Origin: Pyrus communis
Lineage: Eukaryota > Streptophyta > Magnoliopsida > Rosales > Rosaceae
Assembly: GCF_963583255.1 (NCBI RefSeq)
Contig: NC_084807.1
Span: 1,998,872 to 2,062,871, forward strand
Direction: 5' to 3'
DNA: 64,000 bases
Both the position numbers and the translations under genes were made by a program. Positions 25,195 to 35,588 of the stretch are shown piece after piece. Under the pieces are notes generated by a model. It saw nothing but the letters and a program-made list of their open reading frames with translations. It searched no databases and was not told the origin of the DNA. The stretch's first letter is position 1, and each line of letters opens with the position of its first letter.

Positions 25195-25325
25195 ATCATA
25201 TGTGTGAAGCCTAACAGTTACACGTGTTTTATATTATTCAATTTATATTGTTCACGTGTTAGGCTTAAAAATTTGTCACACGTGAGGTGGTTTTGAGAGT
25301 ATTAATCTCTCATCAGAATGGACCT
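25195..25325. repeat. Dispersed 'CACGTGTTAGGCTT' repeat, copy 1
   Basis: The block 'cacgtgttaggcttaaaaat' followed by '(c)acacgtgag' and 'gttttgagagtattaatctc' recurs in diverged form at 58865-58960. It resembles part of an LTR or TRIM-type element and has no coding content. Confidence 0.45.
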
Positions 25326-26128
25326 TGGTTGTGTTTATAAATAATTAGGCTACTCCCTATTTGCCAATTGGTTTTATGGTAAAACCTCAACTTCTTCCAA
25401 GTTTTCTTAATTTTTAGTGTAATTATAGTGGATTCTAATTCTATTTTCCCGTTCATTGCACTAGACGTTCAAGCTTGCAACCTTGTTTTCAAGGTGACTC
25501 AAATGCTTGAGCATGTGCACCAAACATTTTAGCTTGCAACAGAATTTCTAATTATTGAAGAGTACGAAAATACTACACTGGGAAATTAAGCAAACATATT
25601 ACAAAATACTTCCATTCCTACTTGTACCTTGGTCTTTTGCAATAAAATTTAACACATGTTGTGAAAAGATGCAAGTTTTGGGATAGTATGAGCTGCTGAC
25701 CTGTCTCTCTGAATCTCACACAAAAAAAAAAATAAATAAATAAATAAATGAAGTAGCTCATATTTATTTCATTATTAAAAAAATGGTTCTTTGCTTGCTT
25801 GCTAAATTTAGCAGGTACTTCGTTCTTTTCTTTGGCACTCACCATATGAGTACTAATATCAGGAAACACCAATGTGCTCCTGATCTCATTCCTAAGGGTT
25901 GAAGTTGATCCTTTGGACTGAAGGAAAAGTAATATATATTTTTAATTTATTAATGCAAAGCTTGTATTACAAAGTACTTACATAACAGCAAAACCAAAAG
26001 TACAACAACACAACACAAAATCTCAAGATAATAAAGTTACAATCCATGTAGGACTTTATTACATACTCGTAAATACCTTCCTGCGCTACTCATCTCTTAT
26101 TTGGAAGGGAAAACTAGCAAGTCTAGCT

Positions 26129-27158
26129 TTAGGGAACAATGGGAGGAAATGGCTTCCCAAGGAATGGATGTGGAGGAAATGGCTTCTTGAATGTTGGAAT
26201 CGGCTTCTTGAAGATAGGATCGGGAAATGGCTTCTTGTAAACTGGAATTGGTGGAGGAAGTGGCTTCTTGTAAACAGGAATAGGTGGTAGAATTGGCTTC
26301 TTGAATTTTGGAAGTGGAGGGAAAATTGGCTTCTTCGGAAATGGCTTTACTTCCACAACCGGAACCGGCGGATAATCCGGCTTCTTAAAGGGAGGAATCT
26401 TGAAGACCGGAACTGGTGGAGGGAGTGGCTTCTTGTAGATTGGGATGAGGGGTGGCAGTGGCTTCTTGAAAAAGGGCTCTGGTGGAAATGGCTTCTTTAC
26501 AATGGGAATCTTGGGTAGAGGTGGCTTCTTGAAGAAGGGCTTGTGTGCAAGCACTTTAAATTTCTCTTCTTCATTGACTTCTGCGGCTTCTGCTTTTTGC
26601 AACTCTTCATTATGGACATAGTATAGACACAGAGACATGCATAAGATTATTACGTAAGAGGAAAAAAACAAATGTATGATTAACTAATAACGAAGACTAT
26701 ATAAAAATGATTATTAAAGAACTACTACTTAATCACACATTAGACTAATGGTAAAGGGAACTAACATTAGTTTGGAAATTGTTTTTTGCTATATATCCAC
26801 GCAAGTATAGGGAGATTTAATTGGCGGTCCACTTAGCAATGTATTCCAATGTTTTGAACCGTGTAGTATTTACTATTTAGGTCTTTTAAAAAAAAATTAA
26901 CATTGCTAAAAACCATGTAAATACAAAATCATATAACCACTAAATTAAATTGTTGTCATTTTAATGTTTCTTTGAAATACTTTGTTTTTCTTAAAGTAAA
27001 CTCTCTATATATGTATATAGATTACCTGAAAAAGTTTTGGCTCCCGCTTGTTCTCCAGCTAGCTCAATGGTCTCCCCATTGGTATAGCAGAAGCTTGCAG
27101 CAAAGAAGCAGAACCAGAGAGCCAGAAGAGCCCCTTGGAAAGCAACAGGAATCTGCAT
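26129..27158 (-). CDS. Secreted Lys/Pro-rich cell-wall protein (PRP)
   Basis: Two exons on the minus strand: 27158-27026 and 26604-26129, joined in phase 1 (609 bases, 202 residues). Exon 1 encodes a signal peptide (hydrophobic ALLALWFCFFAAS, probable cleavage after Cys-Tyr-Thr-Asn-Gly or nearby) and the start of the mature chain (ETIELAGEQ). Exon 2 begins ELQKAEAAEVNEEE, then about 150 residues of KKPxPP-type repeats (for example KKPLPPPIPVYKKP) with little else. Such proteins are exported to the wall, where prolines can be hydroxylated and tyrosines cross-linked. A start inside the intron (26671) would give a longer exon-2-only frame, but it lacks a proper signal peptide and bypasses the acceptor at 26605. 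A TATA box lies about 110 bases upstream of the ATG. Confidence 0.85.
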
Positions 27159-27269
27159 TGAGAATTAAGCACTTTCTAATGCTACCGCTGGATATACTAA
27201 CAGTGCAAAAGTGCTTAATCCAAACGTATCATTTCGTTTTGGTGCTTTTTATCAGCTCCTCGGGCCTTG

Positions 27270-27279
27270 TTATATATAG
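27270..27279 (-). promoter_or_regulatory. TATA box of the proline-rich protein gene
   Basis: On the minus strand the sequence reads CTATATATAA, about 110 bases before the start codon at 27158. This would put transcription start near 27240 and give a leader of roughly 80 bases. Confidence 0.6.
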
Positions 27280-27827
27280 CATGTTTGATGAGCTGCTTGG
27301 GAGGCTTAGTCCTTGTTGATTAATTGAGGATTTGACATTAATATTGGCAAAACGGTGCTAGGACTGTAGAATGATGCAACGTTGCAGGCTTGCAGCAGTG
27401 AGTATTAAATGATACCCAACATGTCATAATACCAGCTAAAAAAATAATATATTTTGTCGTGTTCTTTCACTTATTTTATAACATATAAAATACTCGTTTA
27501 AATATTAACATTGGAAAAAAATTCTCCATACTCACCTGCTTTTGCGGCTCAATGATAATTATTATTATTGAATGGGATTCTATATCCCTAACTGTTACCA
27601 GTACTATTTAGCTTTTTGCTTTTCCAATTTTGCCAACCGGAATTAATGCTGGGAAAGACTTATTTGAGGCTTTTCAGTTCAACTCTGTTGAAATATAACT
27701 TGGCCGGTGTGCGACTATCAACCGAACATTTTCTTTTATCAACGCTAGAGGATTTATTTAAACTTGAGAGTTGGAACATTTTCTACTTTCTAACACTAAG
27801 AAGAAAAATATCATAACACTAATTTTT

Positions 27828-28045
27828 TTAATGAAATGATAAAAACGGATTAGGCGAGTCGAACTACACATAGGATTTAGTTGTCGGACTACAACGATAG
27901 CCTTACTCTCTAAACTCGCACGTGACGGTTAGAAAAAATCAAGATCCCAAAATTAGCTATCAACTACAAAATAAGTTATTTCCCTTGAATTACTTATTCC
28001 TCATCCCAACAGATTAGCTTATCAACTCCCTGAACAATATAATAA
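27828..28045. repeat. Dispersed repeat, copy 2 (pair with 12733-12940)
   Basis: It shares ordered blocks with the copy at 12733: 'ggcgagtcgaactacacata', 'ttagttgtcggactacaa' and 'cttactctctaaa', then 'agatcccaaaattagc(t)'. By eye, identity is about 70%. Confidence 0.55.
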
Positions 28046-28894
28046 GGCATATTTGATATTTGGGATTGAATTACAATGGATAACCCATTATATTTAAGGC
28101 ATATTGAAGGTTTAGGGTCTAGGGTATAAGAAGAAAATTTATACCTTCAATCCTATATGCAATGATTACTCGTTAAGAAAACTTATACTTTCAATCCTCC
28201 TACAAATTGGTAGAATCCAGGTCCTATTTTATCCCCTCAAAATGAGACCTATCCCTTGCATATAGCGGTTTTGTACCTATATACAAGGTATATTCACCTT
28301 GACCTTCGATATACCTTTCATTTTGTAGGGATTAAAAGAGGACCAAGCAAGAGAAACTTACCCTTTCGGATCCTACCATTTTGTTGGAGGATTGAAATGA
28401 TTAAATTTTCTTAATCAATAATCCATCTTTTATGTTTAAGTTTAACACAAGTTTTTCATTTCTTTACTTCAACACACTTTGAACTTGAATAATATGAGTT
28501 ATCTATTTCAATCAATTCTACAAACCAAACGAGGTCTAAGAATCTTTTGTGAAAACATAACATGTGATACATGGTCCCATAAAAATAAATATATTTTGGT
28601 TCAATCATTTGTTCATATAATCTCAGTAAAAGGCTTTACTGTAAGTTGGTCCCATTTTGGCATTTGGATGTTAAAGTTTACAAACCAAAGCATAACTAGT
28701 GATGCTTCGAGGAAAAAAGGTTAGTGATGCTAAATTTAATTATTATTTTTACATGTTGGAAAAGGTCCCATGCAATGCATATTCGTATACGTTCCATCCC
28801 CTTGTTTAGAAATGCTGGGAAACGATAACTAGGAACCACCTTTTATTTTCTTTCCAATGTCTAGTTTGAGTGTCTGTACTAGTACACAAAAATA

Positions 28895-29051
28895 TTTTTG
28901 AATGTCTTCGATATTATTTACATTAAGAAGTTAGGAAGTGTAATAAACCTCATAATGGGCTAACCATAATTATTGGTCCAAAATTCGCGTTCGGGAAGAA
29001 TCGAAACTAAGACTTTTCACTTACAAGTGAAGAGGAATATTACTAGTAGTA
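28895..29051 (-). mobile_element. tRNA-derived SINE (Au-SINE-like), minus strand
   Basis: On the minus strand: 'tattcctcttcacttgtaag', 'gtcttagtttcgattcttcc' (box B region), 'gcccattatgagg' and 'taatgtaaataatatcga'. The order and spacing match the copies at 14100 and 57955. Confidence 0.65.
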
Positions 29052-29189
29052 AATATGGTAATTTTTTTCAAATTCACTTTCAAGCATATAATTAATGTTC
29101 ATCCAAGTATTTAATAAGTTTCTTTCAATTTATTTGAAAGATAAATAGAAAATAGAAAACTGACTATTTTCTGTTTAAATGAAAGTCAC

Positions 29190-29312
29190 AACCTAGGCGG
29201 ATTCTTAGATGGTTCTAGGCGGGTCTAAGCACACACCTTTTATTTTTTGAACGCCCAAAGATTATTGTGGCGGTAGCCAACCACCTAGGTAGCTGTAGGC
29301 GGGGACTGCTTT
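29190..29312. repeat. Fragment of the CCTAGGCG transposon family
   Basis: It contains 'cctaggcggattc', 'ggttctaggcgggtctaagc' and 'ccacctaggtagctgtaggcgggg', reminiscent of the end region of the element in intron 6 of the OSCA-like gene. No target duplication could be seen. Confidence 0.4.
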
Positions 29313-30613
29313 TAATGAAAAGTAATTAAGTGTTTCATACTCATTCACGATCCCTTAATTCGCGAACCAAATGGGTCCTCAATATTACTCCTAAATAAAA
29401 TTTGAACTAAGCACATTTGTTATAGTCAAGAATCTAAGATCTTAGAATTTGTTTTGACGTTATAGAATGCAACCTGTGCTCTGTTCCTTCCTCATACAAC
29501 ACTTGCAGAACTTCAAACAAACTCTGTTTATTACCTGTTCACAACTCAAAAACAAGAAAACCGTATGCCGACTTACTGGAGCTACCAAATGCAGTCTAGA
29601 GGTCCAAGCAAGAAAATTGGACGATCAATGGTTCGTTATCAACTTCATTGATCATCTCTAGTCTCCACTAAATGGTTGAATATATCGATCCAATCCATTA
29701 AACAAATGTCGCCCCAGGAATTAATGAAGGTAAAGTTACAAAGACTTTCCGTGTCCATGTCCTGCATTCTATCTTTGCAAATCGACACTTTAAGAGTTAT
29801 CTGGGGTTAAGTCCCAAACTCATTTCTGTTTCAGCTTAAACAGACATCACTAAATTTGAATGAACTCAACTCCAGGTACTATCGCATTCATTAGTTCTAT
29901 AACTTTCTTATAATTTTCTAATACCTGGTGAGCAGGAGCTTGCAGGCGAGCTTGAGGTAGAGGCAGTTTTCCAAACAAAGATGGCTACGAGTGATAATGG
30001 CAGATGAAGAACTGCAAGGATAAGTGCAATACAGCATGCTCTTGAAAACTCTTCCTATTTCAAGATAACATCTCTGAAGCTTGCTTAGATTGAACTCAAA
30101 CACAACCATATTTCAAGACGATGTCTATTTTGAAATCAATCACTACAGCAAAACTGCGAACAAAACCAGCTGAAGAGAGCATTCAAGTTTAATGTTTCAA
30201 CAGAGATAACGATCAGAATCAATATGGAAGCATATCAAGAAGACAATGCCTTATCCTCCAGCAGATATGCCTAAGTCAGGATACGACTGATCAACAACAC
30301 ATCAAAAAACAGCCTATAGGTCAGATAAAATGACAGCGAAGAAGAATATGCAAGCACAAGCAACGCCAGAAAGTTTAACAAACAGTAGAAACATGGAAAG
30401 GGATAGTACTAATGTTTCACATTGAAGAAACAAAATAGCTATAGTAACAAATTGAAAAATACCAAAGCTTCAGTATTGATTCAGTTTCCAACTTGAACTA
30501 TAGATAATTAATTATCTACACTGCCAGAGACAACTGAATAATAGTTTAACAGAATACAAATTCATATCTGTTTTAAATAGGAATAATCAGGTTTAGGATA
30601 AATACTCAAAGAG

Positions 30614-31885
30614 TTAAGCCTTCACTTCCACTTGTTTCGGTCCTTGCGGCAAAAATGCGGGTATCTCATTATGCACGGTAGATTTTTTCTTGTTCTCGTA
30701 CAGTGGATTTGAGGTCAAGATCCTCAAACCCGAATTCCCCTTGATCTCCAAAACTTCAGGCAAGCCATTTGTACACCCCTTTGACATCCCTACATCAATC
30801 CGAATTGCTCGCTCGTTGCAAACACCATTAATCCCAAACTCTTGAATTGTATGACCCATAATCATCCTCTTTGCGCCCGGAATGGTAGCTAAAACATGTT
30901 CAAGTGCTGAGCAATCACATTTATCCTCGTATTCATGCGAAAATTTCCTCAGCCAAACAACAGAATTAGCACCTCGACAATACTCAGGCGCGATTCTTCC
31001 CTTCAACCCATGAATCCACTCCCTCAGCTCCTCATTGATCTTCTCCAGACCATATGAAACGTGTTGGCCCAAAAGCCCGCCGTGGACGAAAACAGAGTCC
31101 CCCACAACCAACACAGCCACATTGTTGGACAAGAACCGCGCCGAAATTGGACCCGATGGCCTCAATGCTGCAACTCTAGCCCTAAACCCATGAGCAAACT
31201 CTTCCTTCACATTCTTAAACCCTAAGGGCACCCCATCAAAGGGATCCTTCGGCTTTCCCAACCCTTTACAGAGCGATTTCATTCGGTTCCCAATGCCATA
31301 CCAGTCAGCCCAAACCCTGAACTCATCCAAACCCTTGCGGGTCACAAACCTGAAATCTCCTTCCACGTTCATGATCTCGTGGTTGCCGTGCATCGTAATC
31401 ACCGTGCCGCCGCACCTGGCGGCTTCTCGTTTCAATTTCTCGAGATAATAGAGGATTTTAATCTCGTCGCCGCCCCGGTCCAGCACGTCGCCAATCTGGA
31501 CCACGGTGGTGGACCCTCCGACCCATTTACCCGACTCCGGGTCAACCAATTTAGCAAGCCTTAGCGATTCCTTGGTCTTCTCCAGGTCGCCGTGGAGATC
31601 GCCGATCGCGACCAACCGGTCCTGCGGGGGGTAATAGGTTTGGAGTGGTGGACGCAAGGGCAGGGGATCGTTGGAGCTGTGGCAGGCAGTGAGGGCATTT
31701 TTGTGATTTTGAGGGGAGGCGGGAAGGGGATGATTGGGGGTTTGGGGCAAGAGGAAGAGGCCGCCGCTGACGGAGAAATCGACGAAGGTGTCGACGAAAG
31801 AGGAGAGGAGATTGGGAACGTCTTTGCATGACGTGAAGGAAGAGTCCTCTGGTGGTGGTGGTGGTGATGCGGCGTCTTCCTTCAT
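30614..31885 (-). CDS. SLP2: Shewanella-like protein phosphatase 2 (PPP-family Ser/Thr or Tyr phosphatase)
   Basis: Single-exon gene of 423 residues. The PPP metal-centre signatures are intact and in order: GDLHGD at residues 95-100, GDVLDRG at 132-138 and GNHE at 167-170. Downstream are the HGG and GHT elements (FVHGGLL, IMGHTIQEFG) that supply the distal metal-binding histidines. The ~85-residue N-terminus is Pro-rich with a conserved CKDVPNLLSSFVDTFVDFSVSGG stretch and no chloroplast transit peptide, which fits the SLP2 rather than the SLP1 branch. Arabidopsis SLP2 (At1g18480) is a mitochondrial intermembrane-space phosphatase activated by the oxidoreductase MIA40. I infer the same role. 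The C-terminus is rich in Lys, Gly and Pro. The gene is markedly more GC-rich than its flanks. The MKEDAASPPPPP start fits the family's usual length. Confidence 0.9.
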   Translation of the reverse strand: MKEDAASPPPPPEDSSFTSCKDVPNLLSSFVDTFVDFSVSGGLFLLPQTPNHPLPASPQNHKNALTACHSSNDPLPLRPPLQTYYPPQDRLVAIGDLHGDLEKTKESLRLAKLVDPESGKWVGGSTTVVQIGDVLDRGGDEIKILYYLEKLKREAARCGGTVITMHGNHEIMNVEGDFRFVTRKGLDEFRVWADWYGIGNRMKSLCKGLGKPKDPFDGVPLGFKNVKEEFAHGFRARVAALRPSGPISARFLSNNVAVLVVGDSVFVHGGLLGQHVSYGLEKINEELREWIHGLKGRIAPEYCRGANSVVWLRKFSHEYEDKCDCSALEHVLATIPGAKRMIMGHTIQEFGINGVCNERAIRIDVGMSKGCTNGLPEVLEIKGNSGLRILTSNPLYENKKKSTVHNEIPAFLPQGPKQVEVKA

Positions 31886-32037
31886 TTTTCCGCCACCGAG
31901 TCTTTTCTTTGCCGGTCCATGTAAAGACGGTTAAAAGGGGCTCACCATCGGTGATTTTGTTTTAGAATCGAATATCCTTTTAAAATGACTAGAAATATTT
32001 TTAGAGAAATACATCCAAACGAGTTTTAAAAATTTTT

Positions 32038-32826
32038 GGGTAGAATTATCTCAATTATTGGTCATTAACAGTTTCATACCTTATTTTTAAAAAGTTTCAA
32101 TGTCATACCGTATTTTCGAATTTGTTGCAATGTCATATATTTTGTCAGTTGACTGTCAATTCCTCTGCTAAATGCTGACGTGACACACTTTCTAGTAAAA
32201 AACTCAAAAAATATTATTAAAAACTTTAAAAAAGAATCATTTAATATTTTTTTAATTATTAAATAATAATTGATTAAAGAAAAGTTATTAAAAATTTTAA
32301 AAAAAAACCCTAGACCGTGTTCATCTTCCTCACCCCACCCCCTACAACCCAGAAAGGAAGAAGAAGAAGGGGGCAAAAAAAAAAAAAAAAAAAAAAAAAA
32401 GCCCATCCCATGTTTGTCTTCCCCCACTCCCCGTCAACCCAAAAAGAAGGAAGAAGAAGAAGAAAAAAAAAAAAAAAAATCATCTTCATTCTTCATCTTC
32501 TTTCTTTCTGGGTTGCATGGGACGAGGGGAGAAGAGGGTGGAGGGAGGGGGAAGACGAACATGGGTGGGTTTTATTATTATTTTAATATTTAAAAAATAT
32601 TAAATGATTTTTTTTTTAGTTTTTAATAATATTTTATTAGCTTTTTAATAGAAAGTGTGTTACGTCACAAGCTACGTCAGCATTTAACGGAGAAATTGGA
32701 AGACAACTGATGGAAGGTATGAGATTGTAACAAATTCGTAGATGAGGTATGACATTGAAATTTTTTAAAGACGAGGTATGAAACTGTTCATGACCAATAG
32801 TTGAGGTAGTTCTGTGTAATTTACCC
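32038..32826. mobile_element. 789-base element with ~190-base terminal inverted repeats
   Basis: The left arm (32038-32215) starts GGGTAGAATTATCTCAA. The right arm (32635-32826) ends in the complement (TTGAGGTAGTTCTGTGTAATTTACCC), and the arms match almost throughout ('aatgctgacgtgacacactttct' region against 'agaaagtgtgttacgtcac'). The interior has A-rich tracts and two diverged 'gaagaagaagaa'-type blocks but no credible gene. The flanks, 'aaattttt' and 'aaactttt', could be an 8-base duplication with one mismatch. It is probably a non-autonomous Mutator-like element. Confidence 0.7.
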
Positions 32827-33004
32827 AAACTTTTTTTTTATCATATCTGCATTAAAGCCAAGGGACATAACAAAGCCAATTGTTAATCGATGACTATTAG
32901 GATCATTAGCCCAATCAACATCGGTATGACCCTTCAAATCAAGCAATCCATACCGAAAATAGAGACCAAGATGCAAAGTGCCTCGGGATACCGTAAGGGA
33001 CCTA

Positions 33005-33070
33005 AGGGTAATACTAGGTAGACTAAATTTGTAAACTAGGGTAATACTAGGTAGACTAAATTTGTAAACT
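33005..33070. repeat. 33-base perfect tandem duplication
   Basis: Positions 33005-33037 and 33038-33070 are identical (beginning 'agggtaatactaggtagac'). It lies in the gap within the copia remnant. Confidence 0.9.
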
Positions 33071-33134
33071 AACTTTGCAAACTATGTTATGTGTCATCAA
33101 TAAGAAATAAATCATACCATTAACTTTAATGTCA

Positions 33135-33298
33135 TTTATGCATAATTCTCATAAATCTCATTTTGTTGTGGAACTGTTACTACCACTCCAAACTTTCTAC
33201 AATTAAAAGAAAATACATTTTTAAGAAGTGTATGATGATTTTTGGAGTGGTAGTAACAGTTTCGCAACAAAATGAGATTCATGAAAATTGTGCATAAA
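33135..33298. mobile_element. Hairpin MITE within the copia remnant
   Basis: Arms 33135-33192 and 33240-33297 are near-perfect inverted repeats of about 58 bases: 'gttactaccactccaaa' pairs with 'tttggagtggtagtaac', and 'aatctcattttgttg' with 'caacaaaatgagatt'. The loop is about 47 bases. A transcript would fold into a long hairpin. Confidence 0.75.
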
Positions 33299-34619
33299 CT
33301 GACAAACCTGAACTGACAAAATAGGCAATATCGGACTAGTGATGCAGTGTTTACAATCTAACATATAAGCTTACAGCAAATCTGTAATGTATATGGAGTC
33401 ATGGACTGAGTGACAAACCAACCTTAATGTTGATACTTAATATGTGAGCAAGAATTCCCAATTCCTTCATGTCAAGTGCTTAAGACAACCGAGTAGCAAC
33501 AGCTTGAACATCACCATGTCACCAGTTAATATTATATCATCAACTCATAATAATAAGACAATGACAACTTGCCATTATGCTTAACAAACAGCAGGGATAT
33601 GCATAAGACGATTTGAACCCCAATTGAAGAAGAAATCTGGTAAATCGTTCATTTTAGGTACAAAGAGCTTGTTTTAAACCGACCTCTCCAACTTGCAAAC
33701 ATAAACAAGATGAACATCATCATTAAAATTTGGTGGTCGAGTCATTTATACCTCCTCTTGTAAGAAACCATGCAAGAAAACATTCTTGACGTCAAGTTGC
33801 CTCAATATCCACCCAAACGGATCTCAATTCCATGAAACTTAAATAGTGAAATCCGGGGGTAGGATTTCATAATTTTATTCTGATTCTACTTGTCAACTCC
33901 TGGCAATTCAAGATCAACTTGGGCATCATATTCATGATACGCATTCAAGTAGTGAATTTTCTCAATTAAAAGATGTTGATGCACATAATCGGGTTGATCT
34001 TGGACCACTAAATCTGACCGTAAATCACACACACGCACAAGAACACAACGATATATCATGGTTCACCCTAAGTTAGGGTTACATCCACACTAGTGTCGAT
34101 CCGGTTTCACTATTTAAAATGAAAGTTACATTGTATATGGAGGCTTGTTGTTAGAGAGGCTAGCATTTTCTCCTTTTCTAAAGTGAGGGTGAATGATCCC
34201 TTTTATAGAACAAGGGTTTTCTCTCTTGTTACATACATCAGGCCTAAGTAGTGAGGCTTAAATATTGATGCCCAATCTATGGTACAACAAAAGAAATTGG
34301 TCGTATTGAAACAAACAAAAAAGTGGAGATGGGGAGGAATAGAGTATATAATAATGTGTTTTAGCTAATTCTATTAGCTTTGGTTATATCGATTGCTACT
34401 ATTTCAGTGGAAGTCTTTTTTCTGCTAGGAATATTGCGAAAAGTCCATTGCATAACCAAATAGGAGATCAATGGTTGAGGGATAGCATTGTGGTTTATAT
34501 TGAGGGAGATGTTTTTTTTTTTTTTTCTTTCATTCATAATGAAGCTATAATGCAGCGTTTTCAATTTTTGTAACTTATATTGTTATTTGTTATATAAACT
34601 ATGAATGATGAAATTATGA

Positions 34620-35175
34620 TTTAATTTTTAAGATTATTGTATGTCTAAAAAATTGTTTGTGAACTTTTACATGTGACCTTCCGAATAATTTTCTATGGAT
34701 CCACACCACTGCAACTTGAGGAACTTGTGGTTGAAAACCAAAAGCATTGAATCCACCACCATTTTGAGAAGTGCTCTGATAGTTAGAGCCAGATGGAAAT
34801 CGCTTGCCTTTACCTTCAAGCTTAAAGCTATTTCCTCTGAAGTTATAGTAAGTACCAAATCCCATTAGCGAAGATTAAGCCAATGGTGTAGGAAAACCAA
34901 ATGGAAAAAGTGACGACTGATTGCTAGAGGGCATGGAATTAGGGAATCCAAAAGGCTGAGATACTTCTTGTGAAATAAGTAGACGCATCCCATTTTTTGT
35001 TCCAAAAGAAGAACCACCATCATACCCACAATTAGTGGTATGAGCAATCATAGCAGCCATAAGAGGAACTTGCTTATCAGTCTCTTCAAAAGTGGCTTCT
35101 TCAACCCTCAATTTGAAAGAAAAATTTATCCTAACTAAGAACATGTGAAAACATTTGAAATATATAAGCAAACTA
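34620..35175 (-). pseudogene. Probable copia gag-like remnant
   Basis: On the minus strand two overlapping broken frames carry a Gly/Asn/Ser/Gln-rich sequence (for example SGSNYQSTSQNGGGFN) preceded by VEEATFEETDKQVPLMAAM. This composition resembles the C-terminal gag linker of plant copia elements. Strand and order (gag upstream of pol) agree with the remnant at 32845-33850. A poly(A) tract follows at 35213-35243. Confidence 0.45.
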
Positions 35176-35211
35176 ATAACACGTTAAAGTAGGCATGCAT
35201 TCAAAAAAATT

Positions 35212-35245
<34 letters not shown>

Positions 35246-35588
35246 CATGACTTTCAAAGCCTAGTGAATGGTGAACCAAAAAACTCTTTAACAAATTAAA
35301 GAGAAGAGAGAGTTTGAGTTTCATTACCCTTGAAAGCTCATCCTTGTTTACACTAGGGATTCACCTAAGTGGAGGGCCTTCTAGTCACCTCATTTGCTCC
35401 TTGGATGGTTGCTTCTTTGCTTCTCCTTCGCTCCTTGAGGATTTGAGGAGAGGAACTTCAAGAACACCAAAAGTTTGGTGTCTCTAAGTCTCCACACCAA
35501 GGATGAGGTGTGAAGATGAAATGGATGACTTAGAGGAAGGAAGATTGCTGGCTATTTTTCTCTAAGTGTGGCCGGCCTCTTTGGAAGA

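Larger units (their letters stand above)
24045..26128. other. Intergenic region between the OSCA-like gene and the proline-rich protein gene
   Basis: The first few hundred bases are probably the 3' UTR of the channel gene. A MITE (24857-24995) and a dispersed 'cacgtgttaggctt' repeat (25195-25325) follow. The interval 25400-26100 is AT-rich with no supported gene. Its last part is the 3' flank of the minus-strand proline-rich protein gene. Confidence 0.5.
27280..30613. other. Intergenic region between the PRP and SLP2 genes
   Basis: This contains a dispersed repeat (27828-28045), a SINE (28895-29051) and a fragment with 'cctaggcgg' palindromes at 29190-29310, related to the element at 21231. 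From about 29700 onward the sequence is probably the downstream flank or long 3' UTR of the minus-strand phosphatase gene. Short open frames at 28479 and 29467 have no protein character. Confidence 0.45.
32845..33850 (-). pseudogene. Ty1/copia pol remnant (reverse transcriptase and RNase H pieces)
   Basis: Read on the minus strand, about 33800-33450 shows reverse-transcriptase features (an LDVKNVFLHG-like block followed much later by a VDDI active-site block) with in-frame stops and shifts. 32995-32850 shows an RNase H block resembling the copia 'GYSDADWA' region (here GHTDVDWAND). The two parts are separated by unrelated sequence including a hairpin element and a 33-base tandem duplication. 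The element cannot encode a working enzyme. Confidence 0.75.
31886..35588. other. Transposon-derived block between SLP2 and the receptor-kinase cluster
   Basis: About 100 bases of SLP2 5' flank are followed by a 790-base TIR element, a decayed Ty1/copia retrotransposon in several pieces on the minus strand, a tandem duplication and a hairpin element. These are listed separately. No intact gene is present. Confidence 0.6.

Noticed and set aside
26605..26671. Upstream in-frame Met for the proline-rich protein
   Set aside because: It lies before a good acceptor site; the upstream exon supplies a far better signal peptide and keeps the frame.
31379..31934. Several frames antisense to the phosphatase gene
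   Set aside because: Shadows of the GC-rich SLP2 coding region; SLP2 has all catalytic motifs.
32270..32593. Lys/Glu-rich open frames on the plus strand
   Set aside because: They come from A-rich tracts in the interior of a TIR element; no domain and no codon bias.
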